Assembly (NCBI RefSeq): GCF_001424985.1
Contig: NZ_LMDA01000003.1
Span: forward strand, 56,960-120,959
Origin: Rhizobium sp. Root1212
GTDB lineage: Bacteria; Pseudomonadota; Alphaproteobacteria; Rhizobiales; Rhizobiaceae
Reading direction: 5' to 3'
DNA length: 64,000 bases
Shown here: piece after piece, positions 16,905 to 26,317 of the stretch
Layout of the letters: each line of letters opens with the position of its first letter
Numbering within the stretch: position 1 is the stretch's first letter
Notes under the pieces: model-generated
Databases searched by the model: none
The model's input: the letters and a program-made list of their open reading frames with translations, nothing else
What the model was told of the DNA's origin: nothing
Position numbers and translations under genes: made by a program

Positions 16905-17513
16905 ATGTATTCATTTCAACAGGCACAACCGGCCGGTCCAAAGCAGTATGACGAAGGCGCTTTCCAGCGTGTATCCGTCAATCTGGCCGGTCGTCTGATG
17001 CTTGCAAATCACGACGAATTCGAATGTACCGCGACCGACATGTCGCCGGGCGACGTGCTGTTCACCTGTGAGGCCCGCCCCCGCAGCGGCGAACGCATCA
17101 TCGCTTATATCGATCACGTCGGACGTCTCGAAGGCACCGTCGCGCGCCTTGCGGAAAATGCTTTCGTCATCAAGATCAACGCCACGGACCGCAAGCGCGA
17201 AAAACTGGCGGCGCAGCTGACCTGGATCGCCAACAAGCACGAGCTTGGCCTGCCCGAAGACCGCCGCCACGATCGCCTGGCGCCGCGCAAGACCCTGACC
17301 GAACTGACCCTCGACGACGGCACGAAATATGTCTGCCGCATCATCGACCTTTCGCTTTCTGGCGCGGCGGTCGATACCGAAAGCCGCATTCCGCTTGGAA
17401 CCAGCGTCCAACTGGGCGGCATGAAGGGCCGCGTGGTGCGCCATTTCCAGGAAGGCATGGCGATCGAGTTCCTCGGCGTCCAGTCGCGCGAGGCGTTGCG
17501 CGATTTCCTTTAG
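16905..17513 (+). CDS. Tandem PilZ-domain protein
   Basis: A 202-residue putative cyclic-di-GMP receptor. The C-terminal PilZ domain (about residues 115-202) carries RRHDRLAPRK, matching the RxxxR arginine motif, and DLSLSGAAV, matching (D/N)xSxxG. The N-terminal half resembles a second PilZ barrel (FQRVSVNLAGRL ... TDMSPGDVLF) but its RxxxR is incomplete, so it may not bind ligand. This architecture is typical of single-chain rhizobial PilZ proteins that affect motility or polysaccharide. GTG 16899 is an alternative start two codons upstream. A strong terminator follows. Confidence 0.85.
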   Translation: MYSFQQAQPAGPKQYDEGAFQRVSVNLAGRLMLANHDEFECTATDMSPGDVLFTCEARPRSGERIIAYIDHVGRLEGTVARLAENAFVIKINATDRKREKLAAQLTWIANKHELGLPEDRRHDRLAPRKTLTELTLDDGTKYVCRIIDLSLSGAAVDTESRIPLGTSVQLGGMKGRVVRHFQEGMAIEFLGVQSREALRDFL

Positions 17514-17542
17514 GGCCGGGCGGCGATCATCGACAGACTTTT

Positions 17543-17570
17543 AAAAGGGACCTCAAGGTCCTTTTTTTGT
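17543..17570 (+). terminator. Intrinsic terminator after the PilZ gene
   Basis: GGACC/GGTCC stem with flanking A/T pairs and a TCAA loop, followed by seven T, 30 bp after the stop codon. Confidence 0.85.
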
Positions 17571-18064
17571 TTTTGGCACCCTTCCCTGCCCCGAACTGCC
17601 GCGACCCGTCCCGATACGGCACAGATCCGCCTGCTTGCGCCGCTGCGCGCTGCCTCAAAAAAATCCGAAAGACAAAAATATTTTTTTGGCCGTGAGACGC
17701 GCATTTCCTGGTGCTTGCTTCGATTTCCGGTGGTCGCCGCACTCGTTCGCGCTTCTCGAGCGTCCCGTCTCTTCCTATTCCCCGCCACTATCGCGAAGTC
17801 GTTTTCCGGGGCAACTTTTGCGTCCTCGGAAATCCAAAACGGTTTCAACCACTTCGATCCTTAACGATTTCCCAGCACGACCCGCCTCTCGAAAATATCC
17901 GGCAAATTTTATTCAAATTCGATTCAAACAACATTAAAAACAACATCAATATTGATTTTCATTTTATACTTATTCTATTGGCATTTGTACTTAATTGTAC
18001 TTCCGTAATTCGCGAGCGATAAAAAACTCTGTGTCATTGTTGAACCATAACGGGGAGACAGAAC
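17571..18064 (+). promoter_or_regulatory. AT-rich non-coding stretch before the BTLCP gene
   Basis: A gap of about 490 bp without a credible gene. From about 17900 to 18010 it is strikingly AT-rich for this genome, with phased A and T runs (for example CAATATTGATTTTCATTTTA) and the direct pair TTGTACTTAATTGTACTT. This suggests curved DNA, a strong promoter region or a silencer-binding site. AACGGGGAGACAGA just before the ATG at 18065 provides the ribosome site. Confidence 0.4.
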
Positions 18065-18673
18065 ATGACACACATCAAAAGCCTGAAAGCAGGCGCCCTC
18101 GGCGCCTTACTTGGCCTGACCCTGACGCCGGCGGCCTTCGCCTTTCCGGCCAACATGACGACGGATGGCCCGACAAATCCGCCGGTCGGACACTACGAAT
18201 TCTGCAAGCGCATGCCGCAGGAATGCCGGGCCAACCCGTCGAGCAGTGGACCGGGTGTGCTGACGCGTGACGGCTGGAAGAAGATGCTCGAGATCAACTA
18301 CGACACGAACCAGGCGGTTACGCCGATGACCGACAAGGACATCTATGGTGTCGAGGAATATTGGGCCTATCCCGACAAGGTCGGCGACTGCGAAGATTAT
18401 GTGCTGCTGAAGCGCAGGAAGCTGATCGATGCCGGCTTCTCGCCCTCCGACCTCTTGATCACCGTCGTCCTCCAGCCCAATGGCGATGGCCACGCGGTGC
18501 TGACGGTGCGCACGGATCGCGGCGACTTCATTCTCGACAACATGCGCAACAAGGTGCTGCTGTGGTCGGATACCGAATACACGTTTCTCAAGCGCCAGTC
18601 GGAAGGGAATTCCGGCCGCTGGGTGAAGCTGCAGGATGGCCGCGCCGTCGCCGTCGGCAGCGTCAGCCAATAA
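18065..18673 (+). CDS. Periplasmic BTLCP transglutaminase-like cysteine peptidase
   Basis: A 202-residue exported protein of the bacterial transglutaminase-like cysteine proteinase family. It has a signal peptide (GALGALLGLTLTPAAFA, cleavage near residue 26). The predicted catalytic triad is Cys in VGDCEDYVLLKR, His in DGHAVLTV and Asp in ILDNM. LapG-type members cleave large adhesins under c-di-GMP control, but no lapD-like partner is adjacent here; the tandem PilZ gene upstream is suggestive only. It is preceded by a long AT-rich region and followed by a strong terminator at 18752. Confidence 0.88.
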   Translation: MTHIKSLKAGALGALLGLTLTPAAFAFPANMTTDGPTNPPVGHYEFCKRMPQECRANPSSSGPGVLTRDGWKKMLEINYDTNQAVTPMTDKDIYGVEEYWAYPDKVGDCEDYVLLKRRKLIDAGFSPSDLLITVVLQPNGDGHAVLTVRTDRGDFILDNMRNKVLLWSDTEYTFLKRQSEGNSGRWVKLQDGRAVAVGSVSQ

Positions 18674-18751
18674 GGAATCCACGGTCCGTCCCGACCGTGT
18701 TGATAAGGGCGCCGGTCAGTCCCCTGTCCCCGTGTTTGACCCGCCCTTCCC

Positions 18752-18788
18752 GGCCGGTTCCGCTGTCCCCGGAACCGGCCATTTTTTT
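18752..18788 (+). terminator. Intrinsic terminator after the BTLCP gene
   Basis: Perfect 10-bp stem GGCCGGTTCC/GGAACCGGCC with a 9-base loop, followed by seven T. Confidence 0.9.
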
Positions 18789-18925
18789 GCCCCGCGCGCG
18801 TTAACCGAAAACTAACCACGTTTGCCCAAATCTCTCCACGGTATCGTGGCCTGCGCAAGGTCCGGACCAGCACCGCGTGGCACGTTTCGCCCACGCAAAG
18901 GCAATGAAGCCGGAGAGAGCCGAGC

Positions 18926-19654
18926 ATGACCGCCAGGCAGGGCGCACCAGACGATCACGCGCCGCTGATCAATCCCCGATTTCTCTACAAGCTCACAGCC
19001 ATCGCCGTGGTGCTCGCCGTTCTCACCGCCCTGATCAGCCTTGGCGGCAAATGGTATGGCGCAACGCTCTCTCTCGCCGGGCATACGACCAGCACCGAGA
19101 TCAACGACATCTTCATAGGCCAAGATCATCTGCGGCTCGCCTCCAACACCATTCGTTTCGAAGAGCAGCGGCAGACGGGCATCGCCGAAAGGGTCGATCT
19201 CTACCTCACCTGGCCGCACATGGCCGGCTACAGCGATGAAACACGTCAACTCTTCGATGACGTCAACCGGCCGGACGCACTGATTTTCCTGCAGATTTCC
19301 CAGAGCACCATGTCACGCGACATGTCGGGCCGGGTCGAGCCGATCTATCGCCACCTGTTCGAGGGTGAGCCGCAGCCCGGTCCGGCCGGCCTTACCCTTC
19401 ATCACATGAAGCAGAATTCCGGTTACGGCGAAGAAATGCTGCTGACCGCGCCGCGTGGCGCAGAGGCGCCTTTTGCCGTGCGCTGCATCATTCCGACGAG
19501 CCCGAAGGACGCCACATCGGCCGATTGCCAGCGAGATATCCACATCGGCAAGGATCTTGTGGTGCTTTACCGCTTTTCCAGCCAATTGCTGCCACAATGG
19601 CAGGCCATCGACGGGGCCGTCGTCAAATTCGTCAACGAGCATCTCGCTCCATGA
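18926..19654 (+). CDS. Membrane-anchored hypothetical protein
   Basis: A 242-residue protein of unknown function. One N-terminal transmembrane helix (about residues 22-42, LTAIAVVLAVLTALISLGG) is followed by a ~200-residue domain predicted to be periplasmic, with only two cysteines (VRCII and ADCQRD) that could form a disulfide. The paired segments FIGQDHLRLASNTIRF and TIPTSPKD-like loop (IIPTSPKDATSADC) suggest a beta-rich fold. I recognise it only as conserved in Rhizobiaceae. It is followed by dacA-like on the same strand with no terminator between, so cotranscription is possible. Confidence 0.7.
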   Translation: MTARQGAPDDHAPLINPRFLYKLTAIAVVLAVLTALISLGGKWYGATLSLAGHTTSTEINDIFIGQDHLRLASNTIRFEEQRQTGIAERVDLYLTWPHMAGYSDETRQLFDDVNRPDALIFLQISQSTMSRDMSGRVEPIYRHLFEGEPQPGPAGLTLHHMKQNSGYGEEMLLTAPRGAEAPFAVRCIIPTSPKDATSADCQRDIHIGKDLVVLYRFSSQLLPQWQAIDGAVVKFVNEHLAP

Positions 19655-19827
19655 TCCATCTCCTTCGGAACCTTGCCGGTGCGGCCTTCAAGCCGTTCCT
19701 AAAACGCGACAGGCACGCGCAAATACGGAAACCAATCGTTCATCATAAACCGATTGGTAACGCTATGGCGGTAAATTCGCGGCAACGGTCGTCTGTTGAG
19801 GGGCAACGCCCGGACGAGTTCTGTGAA

Positions 19828-21318
19828 ATGAGAATGAAGAGAAGTGTAGTGTCCAAATCCCTATTCATCGGTTCCGCTCAAAGCTCTCCGGCGCCTTTCT
19901 TCAAGAAAGTCTGCCGTATAGCGATGGTGTCTCTGGTCGCTTCGTTCGCATTTACAGCCTCCGCCATGGCGGCGAAATATGCCGGCATCGTCGTCGACGC
20001 CAAGACCGGCAAGGTGCTTTACAGCGAAGATGCCGACAGCCTGCGCTATCCTGCCTCGCTCACCAAGATGATGACGCTGTACCTCACCTTCGAGGCGCTG
20101 GAAGCCGGCAAGATTACCAAGGACACCCGCGTTCCCTTCTCCAAGAACGCTTCCGCCGAACCGCCTTCCAAGCTCGGCGTGCGCGCCGGCCAGTCGATCA
20201 CCGTCGATGAGGCCATCCAGGCGCTCGTCACCCGCTCGGCCAATGACGCGGCCACCGCGCTTGGCGAATTCCTCGGCGGCTCGGAAGACCGCTTTGCCCG
20301 CATCATGACCAGCAAGGCCCGCGCGCTCGGCATGACACGCACCACCTATCGCAACGCCAACGGCCTGCCGAACGACGCGCAAATGACGACGGCGCGTGAC
20401 CAGGCCCGCCTCGGCATGGCCCTTCGCCAGCATTTTCCGCAGTATTATTCCTATTTCTCCACCCGCAGCTTCAAGTTCGGCCGCCAGGTCATCGGCAACC
20501 ACAACCGCCTTCTCGGCAATGTGCGTGGCGTTGACGGCATCAAGACCGGCTATACCCGCGCCGCCGGTTACAATCTCGTGACCTCGGCGCAGGCCGATGG
20601 CCGCAGCATCGTCGGTGTTGTTCTCGGCGGCAAGTCGGGCGGCGCCCGCGACGCACAGATGCGCGCCCTCGTCGCCAAGTACATGCCGGCGGCATCGCGC
20701 CGCGGCAGCGGCAACCTCGTTGCCGAAACCCAGGATGCACCGACCCTGCAGGCCGCCGCCACGCAGCCCGATGCGGCTCCGGCCGAGACCGCGACGGTCG
20801 CTGCGACCGGCGGCAGCTTCAACCTGCCGCATCAGGGTCCGGTTCCGGATTTCCGCTACAGCGGCGAAGTCACCCAAAGCGTCGAAGTCGCCTATGCGGC
20901 TCCCTCCAAGGCCAGCGCCAACCCGCTCGTTCAGGAAAGCGTTCAGCCGAACACGCTGCAGGCCCAGAGCCGGCGCCTCGCCGCCGCGGTTCCGGCTGAA
21001 GACGTCGATGTCCAGGTCACCAATTCCGTCGCCAAGGCAAAGCCCGCCGATATCGAGCCGCAGGCCCTGCCGGCCGGCTGGATCGTGCAGATCGGTGCGA
21101 CGCCCAGCAAGGAACAGGCGCTCGCCATGCTCCAGAACGCCCAGAACAAGAGCGGCAAGGCACTCAGCAACGCTACCCCGTTTACCGTTGCCTATGCCAG
21201 CGGCAACAGCCAGCTTTACCGCGCCCGTTTCGGCGGTTTCTCCGATCAGGGCAAGGCCCAGAATGCCTGCAAGGCGCTGAAGCGCGCCGGTTTTGCCTGC
21301 TGGGCCAGCGCCCAGTAA
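19828..21318 (+). CDS. D-alanyl-D-alanine carboxypeptidase with C-terminal SPOR domain
   Basis: Low-molecular-weight penicillin-binding protein trimming peptidoglycan stem peptides; 496 residues from the chosen start. Active-site motifs: SLTK (Ser77, Lys80), SAN (137-139) and KTG (239-241). A signal peptide or anchor covers about residues 24-48 (VCRIAMVSLVASFAFTASAM). A Pro/Ala-rich linker (about 310-410) leads to a SPOR domain (about 414-496, WIVQIGATPSKEQA ... RARFGGFSDQ) that binds denuded glycan and targets septa. Start at 19828 is uncertain; ATG 19765 and 19834 are in frame. Confidence 0.92.
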   Translation: MRMKRSVVSKSLFIGSAQSSPAPFFKKVCRIAMVSLVASFAFTASAMAAKYAGIVVDAKTGKVLYSEDADSLRYPASLTKMMTLYLTFEALEAGKITKDTRVPFSKNASAEPPSKLGVRAGQSITVDEAIQALVTRSANDAATALGEFLGGSEDRFARIMTSKARALGMTRTTYRNANGLPNDAQMTTARDQARLGMALRQHFPQYYSYFSTRSFKFGRQVIGNHNRLLGNVRGVDGIKTGYTRAAGYNLVTSAQADGRSIVGVVLGGKSGGARDAQMRALVAKYMPAASRRGSGNLVAETQDAPTLQAAATQPDAAPAETATVAATGGSFNLPHQGPVPDFRYSGEVTQSVEVAYAAPSKASANPLVQESVQPNTLQAQSRRLAAAVPAEDVDVQVTNSVAKAKPADIEPQALPAGWIVQIGATPSKEQALAMLQNAQNKSGKALSNATPFTVAYASGNSQLYRARFGGFSDQGKAQNACKALKRAGFACWASAQ

Positions 21319-21334
21319 TTCCTTCGACGTTTCG

Positions 21335-21361
21335 AAGGCCGGCTCCAGTTCCGCCGGCCTT
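21335..21361 (+). terminator. GC-rich hairpin after the dacA-like gene
   Basis: 9-bp stem AAGGCCGGC/GCCGGCCTT, 9-base loop, with a weak pyrimidine tail and TTTTT 10 bp further on. Probable terminator, though the T run is displaced. Confidence 0.5.
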
Positions 21362-21396
21362 CCTCCTCGGTTTTTGTATTGTGTACGAGGTCAGTT

Positions 21397-21669
21397 ATGG
21401 CAATGAACGAAAACGGCTCGGGCATCATTACGCCCCTGCCTGGCAAGAAGCGCAAACCGGGTCTTTCCGGTCTGCATCCGCTGCATGAGGCGGCCATGCG
21501 CATCGCCGAACTCGGCATCAGCCGCCCCCGCGCCCGCACCAAGGATCTCGTCACCCTGCTTCTGACCCACGGCGCCCGCGCCTGGCGCTCGACCCAGCCG
21601 ACGGCCAATATCCACGTGCACGTCACCTCGCCTTCGGGGCGATATCCGATCCGAATCAGGGTTCGGTGA
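21397..21669 (+). CDS. Small basic hypothetical protein
   Basis: A 90-residue basic protein of unknown function. LHPLHEAAMRIAELGISRPRARTKDLVTLLLTHG, read in parts, forms two helices with HTH-like spacing (about residues 28-60), followed by NIHVHVTSPSGRYPIRIRVR-like beta sequence with alternating residues. A nucleic-acid-binding role is a guess. The start at 21397 (MAMNENG) is favoured over a GTG-type start upstream. A strong terminator begins 21 bp after the stop, and GC content is typical of the genome. Confidence 0.6.
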   Translation: MAMNENGSGIITPLPGKKRKPGLSGLHPLHEAAMRIAELGISRPRARTKDLVTLLLTHGARAWRSTQPTANIHVHVTSPSGRYPIRIRVR

Positions 21670-21689
21670 AACGAACCCACCTCATCAAA

Positions 21690-21717
21690 AAGCCCGGCAA
21701 TGCCGGGCTTTTTTTGT
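21690..21717 (+). terminator. Intrinsic terminator
   Basis: AAGCCCGGCA/TGCCGGGCTT stem followed by seven T on the plus strand; A-rich upstream, so it may also work on the minus strand. Confidence 0.9.
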
Positions 21718-21774
21718 TGGTGCGGGGCGCTAGGGATGTAGTTGCCGATCACGCACCTTCCCCTCTCTTGGGTC

Positions 21775-21838
21775 ACCCTCGGGCTTGCCCCGAGGGTCCA
21801 TGCCGCGTGGCGTGGATGGTCGGGTCAAGCCCGACCAT
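21775..21838. repeat. Pair of rhizobial intergenic palindromes
   Basis: Two neighbouring palindromes: ACCCTCGGG/CCCGAGGGT (21775-21797) and ATGGTCGGG/CCCGACCAT (21816-21838). The second is the inverse-oriented copy of the palindrome at 14270. Together they occupy most of the gap before the DUF1489 gene. Confidence 0.6.
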
Positions 21839-21906
21839 TACGATGGAGAGAACGGTGGTGGTGGAAAGAATTGCAGCTCCATCAGTGCAAGGAGCCCCGG
21901 AGCCGC

Positions 21907-22344
21907 TCAAAGCAACCCAAGCTCCGCAAGCTCACGCCGCAGTTCCATCGGCAGGTCCGCCACATCGGCGCCGAGGGCGGAAAGGTCGCGCGGGGCGTCA
22001 TCCGCCGTCAAATAGCGCCAGCCCTGGAAGGCGCGGCGCGGCTGGTATTCCGTTTCGATGACTTCCGGGCCGAGGATGAGATTGCAGCGGCCGATGCCAT
22101 CGGCATCGGTGAAGGTCTCAATGTCGATGAGCCGCTGGCGTGCCTGCACCTGCCCCTTGATCACCCAATAGAGCGAACCGCCAGCCAGCAGTTCCTCAAT
22201 GCGCTTCGGCACCATGCGGGTCGTGTGGGACGAATGCGGCTCGAGGCCGGCGGCGATTGCTATGAGCGACCGGCGCGACACCCAGTCCCGAAGGTCTTCG
22301 ATGCTATCGGCACCGACGCAGAGTTTGATGAGATGGAGAGCCAT
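21907..22344 (-). CDS. DUF1489 family protein
   Basis: A 145-residue protein of the alphaproteobacterial DUF1489 family. Characteristic parts are MALHLIKLCVGADSIEDL, the HTTRMVPKR basic segment, SLYWVIKGQVQARQRL and EVIETEYQPRRAFQGWRYL. Function is unknown; it is a small cytoplasmic alpha/beta protein. The start at 22344 excludes a 12-residue upstream extension with no ribosome site. It lies downstream of sdaA on the same strand (77 bp gap). Confidence 0.85.
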   Translation of the reverse strand: MALHLIKLCVGADSIEDLRDWVSRRSLIAIAAGLEPHSSHTTRMVPKRIEELLAGGSLYWVIKGQVQARQRLIDIETFTDADGIGRCNLILGPEVIETEYQPRRAFQGWRYLTADDAPRDLSALGADVADLPMELRRELAELGLL

Positions 22345-22421
22345 GGCCGAGTTGAACACCCGGCAGGGTGCCGGGGTCAAGCCTGTTTATGCCCGTTCCA
22401 CAGAGGCGGGCGCGTTTCCGA

Positions 22422-23822
22422 TCAGCACTCGACGACGTTGACGGCAAGGCCGCCGGTTGAGGTTTCCTTGTATTTGTCGTGCATGTCGACGCCGGTCTGG
22501 CGCATCGTCTCGATGCAGGCATCGAGCGGCACGAAGTGCTTGCCGTCGCCCTTGATGGCGAGCGAGGCTGCCGTGACGGCCTTGACTGCCCCCAGTGCGT
22601 TGCGCTCGATGCAGGGTACCTGCACGAGGCCGGCGATCGGGTCGCAGGTCATGCCGAGATGGTGCTCCAGTGCGATTTCGGCAGCGTTCTCGATCTGCTC
22701 CGGCGTGCCGCCCATGACGGCGGCAAGGCCCGCGGCCGCCATGGCCGAGGCCGAGCCCACCTCACCCTGACAGCCGACTTCGGCGCCGGAGATCGAGGCG
22801 TTGAACTTGATGATGCCGCCGATCGCGGCTGCCGTCAGCAGGTAGTCGCGAATGCCGTGATGGTCGGCATCCTCATGGAAATGCAGGTAATAGCGGATCG
22901 TCGCCGGCACGACGCCAGCCGCACCGTTGGTCGGCGACGTCACGACCCGGCCGCCGGCGGCGTTCTCTTCGTTGACCGCCATGGCGTAGACGCTCAGCCA
23001 GTCGTTGGCGAGGAGCGGGTTGACCTTGTTGGAGCGCCACTCCTCCTTGAGCATGTCATGGATGGAGCCGGCGCGGCGGCGAACCTTCAGGCCGCCCGGA
23101 AGAATGCCCTGATGGGTTAGCCCGCGATCGATACAGCCCTTCATCGCCTCCCAGATACGGTCGAGCCCGGCATCGAGATCGTCGCGCGACATCTCGCATT
23201 CCTCGTTCGCCCGTTTCATCTGGGCGATGGAAAGCCCGGAGCGCTCGGCCATTTCCAGCATCTGCTTGGCGCTGGAGAAGGGATAGGGCACCTTGACGCC
23301 GCCGGGCTTGGTCTTGCTGGCGCGCATCGCCTCAAGCTCGGTATCGGTGACAACGAAACCGCCGCCGATCGAATAATAGATGCGCTTCAACAGCAGCCGG
23401 TCGTCGCGGTCGAAGGCGGAAAAGCTCATGCCGTTGGCATGGCCCGGCAGGGGCACCTTCTTGTCGAAGACGAGATCGGTCTTCGGCTGGAAAGCGTAGG
23501 CCGGATGGCCGGGCGGGGTGATGCGGCCGGTGTGCTCGACGCCGTCGATGATGCCGTCCATCGCATCGGGATCGACCTTGTCCGGTTTTTCGCCCATCAA
23601 CCCGAGGATGACCGCACGGCCGGAGCCGTGGCCGATGCCGGTATGGGCAAGCGATCCGTGCAGGCTGACCTTGATCGAAGCCACCGCCGCATTCGAGGGA
23701 CGCGGCCAGTCGGGCGAGGCGATCAGATCGAGGAAGCGGTTGGCGGCCGACATTGGGCCCATCGTATGGGAACTCGACGGCCCGATACCGATCTTGAACA
23801 CATCAAAAACCGAAAGAAACAT
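22422..23822 (-). CDS. sdaA: L-serine ammonia-lyase (iron-sulfur type)
   Basis: A 466-residue single-chain L-serine dehydratase converting serine to pyruvate and ammonia with a 4Fe-4S cluster. The N-terminal beta domain begins [20 protein letters not shown], the family hallmark. The catalytic alpha domain includes [12 protein letters not shown], the [14 protein letters not shown] segment with one cluster Cys, and [19 protein letters not shown] with two more. The start at 23822 is set by the conserved N-terminus. The upstream 257 bp are shared with the divergent DUF599 gene. Confidence 0.95.
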   Translation of the reverse strand: MFLSVFDVFKIGIGPSSSHTMGPMSAANRFLDLIASPDWPRPSNAAVASIKVSLHGSLAHTGIGHGSGRAVILGLMGEKPDKVDPDAMDGIIDGVEHTGRITPPGHPAYAFQPKTDLVFDKKVPLPGHANGMSFSAFDRDDRLLLKRIYYSIGGGFVVTDTELEAMRASKTKPGGVKVPYPFSSAKQMLEMAERSGLSIAQMKRANEECEMSRDDLDAGLDRIWEAMKGCIDRGLTHQGILPGGLKVRRRAGSIHDMLKEEWRSNKVNPLLANDWLSVYAMAVNEENAAGGRVVTSPTNGAAGVVPATIRYYLHFHEDADHHGIRDYLLTAAAIGGIIKFNASISGAEVGCQGEVGSASAMAAAGLAAVMGGTPEQIENAAEIALEHHLGMTCDPIAGLVQVPCIERNALGAVKAVTAASLAIKGDGKHFVPLDACIETMRQTGVDMHDKYKETSTGGLAVNVVEC

Positions 23823-24079
23823 CTCAACTCCGCCCGCAAAGCCCGATCGGCGCTTTTGCGCCATTACTCCATATAGGATCAAGCCCGACCCTATGCCATT
23901 CCCAAAGGCGCTCACGGCGATCGTCCGACATCGAATTCCGCACCTGCGACATCGGTATCGGCAAAAACCGCCCTCCTCCTAATCGCTGAAAACGCCACGT
24001 TCGTGCAACGATGGCAAGGGGCATGCAGCAAAGTTTTGCCCTCTCTTGCAATTTTGGCAGGGCATGCCAAAAACACCGC

Positions 24080-24772
24080 ATGACCTATGCGGATTATATT
24101 GCGCTGGCCGTCTTCGTGCTGCTCTGGACAGGCTACACCTTCACGGTGGATGGCCGGATTTTTGGCAACCGCCTCAGCCTTTCACGGTTGATGATGGAGA
24201 ACCGGCGGCGCTGGATCATGAACTCGCTGAAACGCGACCTGAAGATGATCGATACCCAGATCATAGCCGGCCTGCAGGCCGGCACCGCCTTCTTCGCCTC
24301 GACGACGATCTTCGCGCTCGGCGGCTGTTTCGCCCTGCTCGGCGCCACCGACCAGGCGCAGGCGATCTTTCAGGATCTACCTTATGTGTTCCACGGCGGC
24401 AGGACGGCCTTTGAACTGAAAGTCGGTGGGCTGACCTGCCTGTTCGGCTATTCCTTCTTCAAGTTCGGCTGGGCCTACCGCCTGTTCAACTATTGCTCGA
24501 TCATCATCGGCGGCATCCCGATGATGAGCGACCTCAACCAGGATATCGAGGAAGCCCAGCGGCGTGCCGAGCGGGCCGTCAGGCTCAACATCGATGCCGC
24601 CAAGCATTTCAATGCCGGCTTGCGCGCGATCTTCCTGTCGATCGGCTATCTCGGCTGGTTCATCAGCCCCTATGTCTTCACGGCGCTGACCGTCTTCGTC
24701 ATCTTCGTGCTCATCCGGCGCCAGTATTTTTCCGAGGCGCGCGAAGCCCTGATGGAAACCCTTCCCGGCTGA
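24080..24772 (+). CDS. DUF599 family membrane protein
   Basis: A 230-residue integral membrane protein of the DUF599 family. About four transmembrane helices are visible: residues ~5-20, ~70-90, ~118-140 and ~185-215. The conserved MENRRRWIMNSL block lies between TM1 and TM2, and the DLNQDIEEAQRRAERAVRLNIDAAK-like amphipathic segment precedes TM4. Function is unknown. The start at 24080 (MTYADY) fits the family better than the extended frame from 24011. It is followed by the DUF1624 acyltransferase gene at 81 bp. Confidence 0.85.
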   Translation: MTYADYIALAVFVLLWTGYTFTVDGRIFGNRLSLSRLMMENRRRWIMNSLKRDLKMIDTQIIAGLQAGTAFFASTTIFALGGCFALLGATDQAQAIFQDLPYVFHGGRTAFELKVGGLTCLFGYSFFKFGWAYRLFNYCSIIIGGIPMMSDLNQDIEEAQRRAERAVRLNIDAAKHFNAGLRAIFLSIGYLGWFISPYVFTALTVFVIFVLIRRQYFSEAREALMETLPG

Positions 24773-24853
24773 CCGCTCTCCCATCCCGCGAAACCGGTTG
24801 CGCCTGGCGCAAGCTCGCGGGCCTATGCTCATTCGCAATAGAAAGAAGAAATC

Positions 24854-25828
24854 ATGTCCATGGAAAACTCAGCCATCGACAAGGTGACGGCCCCGCCCGC
24901 TAAGCGGCGCATTGCGGCTGTCGACGTGCTGCGCGGCGTCGCCCTCATTGCCATGGCGATCTACCACTTCTCCTGGGATCTCGAATATTTCGGCTATATC
25001 GAGCCCGGCACCGTCGCCTCGGGCGGCTGGAAGCTCTTTGCCCGGCTGATCGCCGGCAGCTTCCTGTTCCTGGCCGGCTTCAGCCTCGTGCTCGGCAATT
25101 TTCCTGAAATACGCAGCCGCGGCTACCTGATCCGGCTGGCGAAGATCGTCGCGGCAGCGGCAGTCATCACCATCGCCACGTGGTTTGCCTTTCCCGATGC
25201 CTTCATCTTCTTCGGCATCCTGCACGCGATCGCTGCGGCCAGCGTCGTGGGCCTTGTGTTCCTGCGCCTGCCGCCACTTTTGACGCTCGTGGCCGCGGCG
25301 GCGATTTTCGCCGCCCCCTTCTATCTGCGCTCGCCCGTCTTCGACACGCCGGCGCTCTGGTGGGTCGGCCTGTCGGAAATGCCGATGCGCTCCAACGACT
25401 ATGTGCCGTTGCTGCCCTGGCTCGCGCCTTTCCTCGCCGGCCTTGCCGCTGCCCGCATAGCACTTGCGACGGGCTTCACCAACCGGCTCGCCTCCTTCGA
25501 ACTAAACGGCAAGGTCGGTCGCTGGCTCGGCTTCGGCGGGCGTCACAGCCTTGCGGTCTACCTCATCCACCAGCCGCTCTTGATTGCGCTGGTCTATCTC
25601 TTTTCGCTCGGTTTTCCCGGCACCAAGCCATTCGAGCGCAGCTGCGTCGCCGCCTGCATTGCCTCGCAGCCGCAAGCGCTCTGCACCGCCTTCTGCAGCT
25701 GCACGGCGGACAAGCTGGTGAGCGAGCGGCTGTTTTCAGCCTTCAACGCCGGAGAGCTCACCAATGCCGATCCGCGCATCGTCACCATCACCGAACAATG
25801 CACCATGGAAGCCCAACCCAAGGAATAG
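24854..25828 (+). CDS. DUF1624 / heparan-alpha-glucosaminide N-acetyltransferase-like membrane protein
   Basis: A 324-residue polytopic membrane protein. It opens with the family hallmark RIAAVDVLRGVALIAMAIYH followed by FSWDLEYFGY, and has about eight transmembrane helices up to residue ~260; HSLAVYLIHQPLLIAL is another conserved helix. The family acetylates sugar amines or acyl acceptors across a membrane; the substrate here is unknown. The hydrophilic tail after residue 262 is cysteine-rich (CVAACIASQPQALC ... CSC). The next gene starts 3 bp after the TAG, so the two form an operon. Confidence 0.85.
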   Translation: MSMENSAIDKVTAPPAKRRIAAVDVLRGVALIAMAIYHFSWDLEYFGYIEPGTVASGGWKLFARLIAGSFLFLAGFSLVLGNFPEIRSRGYLIRLAKIVAAAAVITIATWFAFPDAFIFFGILHAIAAASVVGLVFLRLPPLLTLVAAAAIFAAPFYLRSPVFDTPALWWVGLSEMPMRSNDYVPLLPWLAPFLAGLAAARIALATGFTNRLASFELNGKVGRWLGFGGRHSLAVYLIHQPLLIALVYLFSLGFPGTKPFERSCVAACIASQPQALCTAFCSCTADKLVSERLFSAFNAGELTNADPRIVTITEQCTMEAQPKE

Positions 25829-25831
25829 GAT

Positions 25832-26314
25832 ATGAACGCCTATCGCGCCAAGTCGATGAGATACCCCTGGCCCTTTGCCCTTCACGGCTTTGCCAGTCTC
25901 GCGGCGCTGGCGCTGGGGCGCATCCTGCCAATGGCGCATGAGCCGGATGCCCGGCTCACCACCTGGGCCATCTGGTCCATCGGTGCGCTGGTGATCGTCG
26001 CCGGTGTCGTGCTCAGCCTCTGGGCGGTGCGGACACTGCTCGACCGGCATACGACGGTGCTGCCGAATCGCTGCTCGTCGCACCTCGTCACGTGTGGGCC
26101 GTTTCGCTACACCCGCAATCCGATCTATCTCGGCTATACGCTGATCATGGCCGGCATCGGCCTCATCACCATGAATGCATGGTTCTTCATCATCGCAACG
26201 GGAACGGTGATCTTCACGACGCTCTTTGCCGTAAAGGCCGAAGAACGGCACCTGCATTCACGCTTCGGCTTCGAATTCGAACGCTATTGCCGCTCGACCA
26301 GCCGCTGGATTTGA
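25832..26314 (+). CDS. Isoprenylcysteine carboxyl methyltransferase (ICMT) family protein
   Basis: A 160-residue membrane protein of the ICMT/phospholipid methyltransferase fold. The SAM-binding C-terminal half carries the signature TCGPFRYTRNPIYLGYTLIMAG and the terminal EERHLHSRFGFEFERYC motif with its Glu-Arg pair. About four transmembrane segments. Bacterial members methylate diverse lipids or small molecules rather than prenyl-cysteine; the acceptor is unknown. It directly follows the DUF1624 acyltransferase and likely modifies the same membrane compartment. Confidence 0.85.
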   Translation: MNAYRAKSMRYPWPFALHGFASLAALALGRILPMAHEPDARLTTWAIWSIGALVIVAGVVLSLWAVRTLLDRHTTVLPNRCSSHLVTCGPFRYTRNPIYLGYTLIMAGIGLITMNAWFFIIATGTVIFTTLFAVKAEERHLHSRFGFEFERYCRSTSRWI

Positions 26315-26317
26315 GGA

